From the NCBI RefSeq assembly GCF_014647875.1, contig NZ_BMQA01000016.1:62001-126000 (forward strand): DNA of 64,000 bases. The letters are read 5' to 3'. The stretch is from Streptomyces brasiliensis. GTDB taxonomy: Bacteria; Actinomycetota; Actinomycetes; Streptomycetales; Streptomycetaceae. A program made the translations under genes and the position numbers. Shown in pieces: positions 58,842-64,000 of the stretch. The first letter of the stretch is position 1, and every line of letters begins with the position of its first letter. A model generated the notes under the pieces. The model saw nothing but the letters and a program-made list of their open reading frames with translations. It searched no databases and had not been told where the DNA came from.

Positions 58842-60544
58842 GCGGTCCGGCCGTGAGCCCCCTCCGCATAGGCAACGCCTCCGGTTTCTACGGCGATCGC
58901 TTCGACGCCCTCAGCGAGATGCTCACCGGCGGTGAACTCGACGTCCTCACCGGTGACTACCTCGCCGAGCTCACCATGCTGATCCTCGGACGGGACCGGC
59001 TGAAGGACCCGGGTGCCGGGTACGCCCGTACCTTTCTGCGGCAGTTGGAGGACTGTCTGGGGCTGGCCCAGGAACGGTCCGTCAAGATCGTGACCAACGC
59101 CGGCGGCCTCAACCCCGCCGGACTCGCCGATGCCGTAAGGAAGTTGGCCGAGCGGCTCGGCATACCCGTGCGGGTCGCCCATGTCGAGGGCGACGACCTC
59201 ACCGCCGCTCACCCCGGCAGCCTCGCCGCGCACGCCTACCTCGGCGGGTTCGGGATCGCCGCCTGTCTGCGGGAGGGCGCCGAGGTCGTGGTCACCGGGC
59301 GCGTCACCGACGCCGCGCTCGTCACCGGGCCCGCCGCCGCCCACTTCGGCTGGGGGCCGGGGGAGTACGACCGGCTCGCGGGCGCCGTCGTCGCCGGGCA
59401 CGTGCTGGAGTGCGGGACTCAGGCCACCGGCGGGAACTACGCGTTCTTCGCCGAGCACGGCATCCAGCAGCTGCGTCGGCCCGGGTTTCCGCTCGCCGAG
59501 ATCCATGAGGACGGCAGCTCCGTCATCACCAAGCACGACGGAAGCGGCGGGTTCGTGGATGTCGGCACGGTCACCGCGCAGTTGTTGTACGAGACCGGCG
59601 GTGCGCGCTACGCCGGGCCCGATGTCACCGCCCGGCTCGACACGGTCCGGCTCAGCCGGGCCGGGGACGACCGGGTGCGGATCGAGGGGGTGCGCGGGGA
59701 AGCCCCGCCGCCCACTCTCAAGGTCGGACTCAACTGGCTCGGCGGTTTCCGTAACGAGGTCGTGTTCGTGCTCACCGGGCTCGACATCGAGGCCAAGGCC
59801 GCGCTCGTGAGGGACCAGATGAGCGACGCGCTCGCCAAGTCGGCGGCCGGCGAGGTGCGGTGGGATCTCGTTCGTTCCGATCGAGCCGACGCGGGCACCG
59901 AGGAGACGGCCAGTGCGCTGCTGCGGCTCGTCGTGCGGGATCCGGACCAGGAGGTCGTGGGGCGTGCGCTGAGCGGTGCCGCCATCGAGCTGGCGCTGGC
60001 CAGCTACCCCGGGTTCCATGTGCTCGCACCACCGGGGAAGAGCGCGCCGTACGGGGTCTTCGAGGATGTGTACGTCCCCCATGGTGCCGTCGGCCATGTG
60101 GCCGTCCTCCACGACGGGCGGAGGATTCCTGTGCCCCCTCCCCACGAATCCCGTCCGCTGGAGGCCGTCTCCGACGAGCCTTCCGCGCTCCCCGAGCCCT
60201 TGCCTTCCGGGTCCACCCGCCGTGCCCCCCTCGGCCTCGTCGCCGGCGCCCGCAGCGGGGACAAGGGCGGGAACGCCAACGTGGGGGTGTGGGTCCGGTC
60301 CGACGACGCCTGGCGGTGGCTCGTCCATGAGCTGACCGTCGAGCGGTTTCAGCAACTGCTCCCCGAGACCCGCTCGTTGGACGTCACCCGGCACGTCCTG
60401 CCCAACCTGCGCGCCCTCAACTTCGTCGCCGAGGGAATCCTCGGCGCCGGAGTCGCCGCCCAGCACCGTTTCGACCCGCAGGCCAAGGCCCTCGGCGAAT
60501 GGCTGCGCTCCCGCCACCTGGAGATCCCGGAGACCCTGCTGTGA
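58838..60544 (+). CDS. AtuA-like acyclic terpene utilisation protein (DUF1446)
   Basis: A 568-aa protein with the DUF1446/AtuA core: IGNASGFYGDRFDALSEML at the start, IVTNAGGLNPAGLADAV, EVVVTGRVTDAALVTGPAAAHFGW, GHVLECGTQATGGNY. A C-terminal AtuA-like ferredoxin-fold domain has GARSGDKGGNANVGVW. In Pseudomonas, AtuA is required for citronellol/geraniol growth; its reaction is not known. Here it is coupled to an acyl-CoA carboxylase, supporting a role in 3-methylcrotonyl- or geranyl-CoA metabolism. It overlaps both neighbours by 4 bp. Confidence 0.9.
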   Translation: MSGPAVSPLRIGNASGFYGDRFDALSEMLTGGELDVLTGDYLAELTMLILGRDRLKDPGAGYARTFLRQLEDCLGLAQERSVKIVTNAGGLNPAGLADAVRKLAERLGIPVRVAHVEGDDLTAAHPGSLAAHAYLGGFGIAACLREGAEVVVTGRVTDAALVTGPAAAHFGWGPGEYDRLAGAVVAGHVLECGTQATGGNYAFFAEHGIQQLRRPGFPLAEIHEDGSSVITKHDGSGGFVDVGTVTAQLLYETGGARYAGPDVTARLDTVRLSRAGDDRVRIEGVRGEAPPPTLKVGLNWLGGFRNEVVFVLTGLDIEAKAALVRDQMSDALAKSAAGEVRWDLVRSDRADAGTEETASALLRLVVRDPDQEVVGRALSGAAIELALASYPGFHVLAPPGKSAPYGVFEDVYVPHGAVGHVAVLHDGRRIPVPPPHESRPLEAVSDEPSALPEPLPSGSTRRAPLGLVAGARSGDKGGNANVGVWVRSDDAWRWLVHELTVERFQQLLPETRSLDVTRHVLPNLRALNFVAEGILGAGVAAQHRFDPQAKALGEWLRSRHLEIPETLL

Positions 60545-62139
60545 CGGTTCTTTCGTCCGCCCTGGACACCGCGAGCCCCGAATACGCGACCCACCGCGAG
60601 GCCATGCTCGCCAAGCTCGCCGATCTCGACGCCGAGCACGTGAAGGCCCTCGCGGGCGGCGGCGAGAAGTACGTCGCCCGGCACCGGGGGCGCGGCAAGC
60701 TGCTCGCCCGTGAGCGCATCGAGTTGCTCCTCGACCCGGACACGCCGTTCCTCGAGCTGTCGCCGCTGGCCGCCTGGGGCAGCGAGTACACCGTCGGCGC
60801 CTCCGTCGTCACCGGCATCGGTGTCGTCGAGGGTGTGGAGTGCCTGATCACCGCCAACGATCCGACCGTGCGCGGCGGTGCCAGCAACCCCTGGACCCTG
60901 AAGAAGTCGCTGCGCGCCAACGACATCGCCCTCGCCAACCGGCTGCCCTGCATCAGCCTGGTGGAGTCGGGTGGCGCCGATCTGCCGTCGCAGAAGGAGA
61001 TCTTCATCCCCGGCGGGGCGATCTTCCGTGACATCACCCGGCTGTCCGCCGCCGGGATTCCCACCGTCGCCGTCGTCTTCGGGAACTCCACCGCCGGCGG
61101 CGCCTACATCCCGGGCATGTCCGACCACGTGATCATGGTCAAGGAACGCGCCAAGGTGTTCCTCGGCGGGCCGCCGCTGGTGAAGATGGCGACCGGTGAG
61201 GAGAGCGACGACGAGTCGCTGGGCGGTGCCGAGATGCACGCGCGCGTGTCGGGGCTCGCGGACTACTTCGCCGTCGACGAGCCGGACGCGCTGCGGCAGG
61301 CCCGGCGGGTCGTCGCCCGGCTCAATCACCGCAAGGCGTACGACGATCCGGGGCCGGCCGAGCCTCCCAAGTACGACCCGGACGAACTGCTCGGCATCGT
61401 CCCCGGCGATCTCAAGATCCCCTTCGATCCGCGCGAGGTCGTCGCCCGGATCGTCGACGGCTCCGACTTCGACGAGTTCAAGCCGCTGTACGGAACCAGC
61501 CTGGTGACCGGCTGGGCGTCCCTGCACGGCCGTCCCGTCGGCATCCTCGCCAACGCGCAGGGCGTGCTGTTCAGCGAGGAGTCGCAGAAGGCCGCCCAGT
61601 TCATCCAGCTCGCCAACCAGCGCGACATCCCGCTGCTGTTCCTGCACAACACCACCGGCTACATGGTCGGCAAGGAGTACGAGCAGGGCGGGATCATCAA
61701 GCACGGCGCGATGATGATCAACGCGGTCAGCAACAGCCGTGTGCCGCATCTGTCCGTGCTCATGGGGGCCTCGTACGGCGCCGGGCACTACGGCATGTGC
61801 GGGCGGGCCTACGACCCGCGTTTCCTGTTCGCCTGGCCCAGCGCCAAGTCCGCCGTGATGGGCCCGCAGCAGCTCGCCGGCGTGCTGTCGATCGTCGCCC
61901 GCCAGTCGGCCGCCGCGAAGGGGCAACCGTACGACGAGGACGCCGACGCGGCGCTGCGCGCCATGGTGGAGCAGCAGATCGAGTCCGAGTCGCTGCCGAT
62001 GTTCCTGTCCGGGCGGCTCTACGACGACGGCGTCATCGACCCGCGCGACACCCGCACCGTCCTCGGCCTGTGCCTGTCCGCCATCCACACGGCTCCCTAC
62101 GAGGGCGCGCGTGGTGGCTTCGGCGTCTTCCGGATGTGA
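60541..62139 (+). CDS. Acyl-CoA carboxylase beta (carboxyltransferase) subunit
   Basis: A 532-aa carboxyltransferase. The N-half has ISLVESGGADLP and FGNSTAGGAYIPGMSD; the C-half has LHNTTGYMVGKEYEQGG and SYGAGHYGMCGRAYDPRF, the acyl-CoA and biotin pockets. Sequence type is that of methylcrotonyl-CoA/geranyl-CoA carboxylases, not propionyl-CoA. It transfers carboxyl from biotin to the acyl-CoA. GTG 60541 overlaps the AtuA stop (GTGA); the partner alpha subunit starts 5 bp later. Confidence 0.93.
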   Translation: MTVLSSALDTASPEYATHREAMLAKLADLDAEHVKALAGGGEKYVARHRGRGKLLARERIELLLDPDTPFLELSPLAAWGSEYTVGASVVTGIGVVEGVECLITANDPTVRGGASNPWTLKKSLRANDIALANRLPCISLVESGGADLPSQKEIFIPGGAIFRDITRLSAAGIPTVAVVFGNSTAGGAYIPGMSDHVIMVKERAKVFLGGPPLVKMATGEESDDESLGGAEMHARVSGLADYFAVDEPDALRQARRVVARLNHRKAYDDPGPAEPPKYDPDELLGIVPGDLKIPFDPREVVARIVDGSDFDEFKPLYGTSLVTGWASLHGRPVGILANAQGVLFSEESQKAAQFIQLANQRDIPLLFLHNTTGYMVGKEYEQGGIIKHGAMMINAVSNSRVPHLSVLMGASYGAGHYGMCGRAYDPRFLFAWPSAKSAVMGPQQLAGVLSIVARQSAAAKGQPYDEDADAALRAMVEQQIESESLPMFLSGRLYDDGVIDPRDTRTVLGLCLSAIHTAPYEGARGGFGVFRM

Positions 62140-62144
62140 GGCTC

Positions 62145-64000
62145 ATGATGTCGACCCTGCTCGTCGCCAACCGCGGCGAGATCGCCTGCCGGATCTTCCG
62201 CACCTGTGGTGAGTTGGGAATCCGGACGGTCGCCGTGTACTCGGACGCCGACGAGAACGCCCTCCACACGCGCGTGGCCGACACGGCGGTACGGCTGCCG
62301 GGTGCGACGCCCGCCGAGACGTATCTGCGCGGTGATCTGATCGTGAAGGCGGCCGTCGTCGCGGGTGCGGACGCCGTGCATCCCGGCTACGGGTTCCTGT
62401 CGGAGAACGCCGGCTTCGCTCGTGCCGTCCTCGACGCCGGACTGGTGTGGATCGGGCCGCCCCCGGAGGCCATCGAGGCCATGGCGTCCAAGACGCGCGC
62501 CAAGGAGCTGATGGGGATCGCACCGCTCGGCGAGGTCACCGGGGCCGATCTGCCGGTGCTCGTGAAGGCGGCCGCGGGCGGCGGCGGGCGCGGGATGCGG
62601 ATCGTGCGCCGGCTCGAGGAGCTCGACGGCGCCCTGGAGGGCGCGCGGGCCGAGGCCGCGAGCGCCTTCGGGGACGGTGAGGTGTTCGTCGAGCCATACC
62701 TCGGCGGCGACGCGCACGGCAGGCACGTCGAGGTGCAGGTCCTCGCCGACACGCACGGCACCGTGTGGACGCTCGGCACCCGTGACTGCTCGCTCCAGCG
62801 CCGCCACCAGAAGGTGATCGAGGAGGCGCCCGCACCGGGGCTCGATTCCCGAATCACCTCCGAGCTGTACGAGATGGCCGAGCGCGCCGCCCGTGCCGTC
62901 GACTACGTGGGCGCCGGCACCGTCGAGTTCCTCGTCTCCGACGGCACCGCCCACTTCCTGGAGATGAACACCCGTCTTCAGGTCGAACACCCCGTCACGG
63001 AGGCCGTGTTCGGCGTCGATCTGGTCGCGCTCCAGTTGCGCGTCGCCGAAGGCCACGCGCTCGAGAAGGAGCCGCCACGCGCGCGTGGCCACGCGATCGA
63101 GGCCCGCCTCTACGCCGAGGACCCGGCCCGCGACTGGGCCCCGCAGACCGGCACCCTGCACCGGCTCGCCGTACCGGACGGGGTTCGTCTCGACACCGGC
63201 TACACCGACGGCGACGACATCGGCATCCACTACGACCCGATGCTCGCCAAGGCGGTCGCCCACGCGCCCACGCGCGCGGAGGCGGCCCGCAAGCTGTCGG
63301 GCGCGCTGGAGCGGGCTGCGGTGCACGGCCCGGTCACGAACCGGGATCTGCTCGTGCGGTCCCTGCGGCACGAGGAGTTCACGGCGGCCCGCATGGACAC
63401 GGGCTTCTACGACCGCCACCTCGCCGGCCTCACCGCGCCCGCCCCGGACCCGTACGCCCCTCTGGCCGCCGCCCTCGCCGACGCGCACGGCCGCTCCCGC
63501 TTCGGCGGCTGGCGCAACCTGCCGTCGCAGCCGCAGGTCAAGCGGTACGCGAGCGCGGGTGAGGAACACGAGGTCCGCTACCGGCACACCAGGGACGGCC
63601 TGGCCGCCGACGGGGTGCGTGTCGTGCACGCCGACGGGCGTCTCGTCGTACTCGAAGTGGACGGTGTGCGGCGGACGTTCGACGTGGCGCGGTACGGCGA
63701 CCAGGTGTACGTCAACGCGACCGCCCTCACCGCCCTGCCGCGCTTCCCAGATCCGGCCGCACAGCTCGCCCCCGGCTCCCTGCTCGCCCCGATGCCCGGC
63801 ACGGTCGTCCGTATCGCCGAAGGCCTGACGGACGGAGCCTTCGTCGAGGCCGGCCGGCCGCTCATCTGGCTGGAGGCGATGAAGATGCAGCACCAGATCA
63901 CCGCCCCGGCCACCGGCACGCTCACCGCCCTGCACGTCAAGCCGGGCCAGCAGGTCGAGCCGGGCATGTTGCTCGCCGTAGTGCAGGAAAACCGTTCCTA
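62145..64000 (+). CDS. Acyl-CoA carboxylase alpha subunit (biotin carboxylase and BCCP), reaching the right edge
   Basis: From ATG 62145 (or 62148) the frame is open to the last base. Residues 1-445 are biotin carboxylase: LLVANRGEIACRIFRTC, HPGYGFLSEN, KAAAGGGGRGMR (ATP-grasp) and EFLEMNTRLQVEHPVTE. The C-terminal lipoyl-like BCCP domain has EAMKMQHQITAP with the biotinylated Lys. The linker after KTRAKELM is shorter than in most homologs. The window ends in ENRS plus TA, probably the first two bases of the stop codon, so about one base is missing. It pairs with the beta subunit. Confidence 0.93.
   Translation, partial: MMSTLLVANRGEIACRIFRTCGELGIRTVAVYSDADENALHTRVADTAVRLPGATPAETYLRGDLIVKAAVVAGADAVHPGYGFLSENAGFARAVLDAGLVWIGPPPEAIEAMASKTRAKELMGIAPLGEVTGADLPVLVKAAAGGGGRGMRIVRRLEELDGALEGARAEAASAFGDGEVFVEPYLGGDAHGRHVEVQVLADTHGTVWTLGTRDCSLQRRHQKVIEEAPAPGLDSRITSELYEMAERAARAVDYVGAGTVEFLVSDGTAHFLEMNTRLQVEHPVTEAVFGVDLVALQLRVAEGHALEKEPPRARGHAIEARLYAEDPARDWAPQTGTLHRLAVPDGVRLDTGYTDGDDIGIHYDPMLAKAVAHAPTRAEAARKLSGALERAAVHGPVTNRDLLVRSLRHEEFTAARMDTGFYDRHLAGLTAPAPDPYAPLAAALADAHGRSRFGGWRNLPSQPQVKRYASAGEEHEVRYRHTRDGLAADGVRVVHADGRLVVLEVDGVRRTFDVARYGDQVYVNATALTALPRFPDPAAQLAPGSLLAPMPGTVVRIAEGLTDGAFVEAGRPLIWLEAMKMQHQITAPATGTLTALHVKPGQQVEPGMLLAVVQENRS

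Overview
The window reads as a stretch of Streptomyces chromosome. Supporting signs are very high GC with strong third-position G/C bias, many GTG and one TTG start, polar Streptomyces-type lipoproteins and secreted proteins, futalosine-pathway menaquinone genes (mqnD, mqnB), a sacsin-type GHKL protein, DUF3027, HAAS and DUF2530 proteins, and long runs of small operons with 4-bp overlaps. I found no tRNA, rRNA or CRISPR array.

Left core (1-13.2 kb): a helicase-associated protein cut by the left edge, a HAAS membrane protein, a HAD phosphatase, a cold-shock protein, the mqnB-mqnD pair with an upstream lipoprotein gene, an MFS protein, DUF3027, a DUF4232 lipoprotein and a 1055-aa GHKL ATPase. 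At 13.3-16.6 kb lie three tandem paralogous genes for secreted two-domain proteins. Each is preceded by the same leader containing a GAGTC-AACA-GACTC hairpin, and the first two are followed by strong terminators.

Accessory island (about 16.6-34.3 kb): the left end holds two decayed insertion sequences, a helper-ORF fragment and an internally deleted IS256-type transposase that is itself split by a 68-nt hairpin element. The island carries a complete-looking Baeyer-Villiger catabolic set. Its parts are two short-chain dehydrogenases, a 541-aa BVMO, an HSL-type esterase/lactonase, an Fe-type alcohol dehydrogenase, an aldehyde dehydrogenase and a 3-hydroxyacyl-CoA/gulonate-type dehydrogenase. 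It also carries an Rbs-like importer in which the double ATPase is fused to one permease, an AcoR-like activator without the sigma-54 contact motif, and a GntR/FCD repressor with a perfect palindrome in its divergent promoter region. The likely flow is alcohol to ketone (SDR), ketone to ester or lactone (BVMO), hydrolysis (esterase), then hydroxy-acid or alcohol to aldehyde to acid (ADH, ALDH). The substrate is not known from sequence; cyclic alcohols/ketones or short ketones are the best guesses.

Right core (34.3-64 kb): a P-type ATPase, an NCS2 purine permease with a possible pseudoknot leader, a MarR-MFS pair with its operator, two related Uma2-family proteins (one with a nonsense codon after its native start), thpR, an aldo/keto reductase, a DUF4097/ABC efflux operon with a divergent double-HTH regulator, SGNH hydrolase, a secreted propeller, serC, a FAD/Fe-S oxidoreductase, a 40-aa Lys/Pro-rich peptide gene, an ABC exporter, an EamA transporter and an AhpD-like protein. 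It ends with a tightly coupled operon TIGR03084 - AtuA - acyl-CoA carboxylase beta - biotin carboxylase/BCCP, the last gene touching the right edge. That operon probably serves branched-chain acyl-CoA (leucine or isoprenoid) breakdown.
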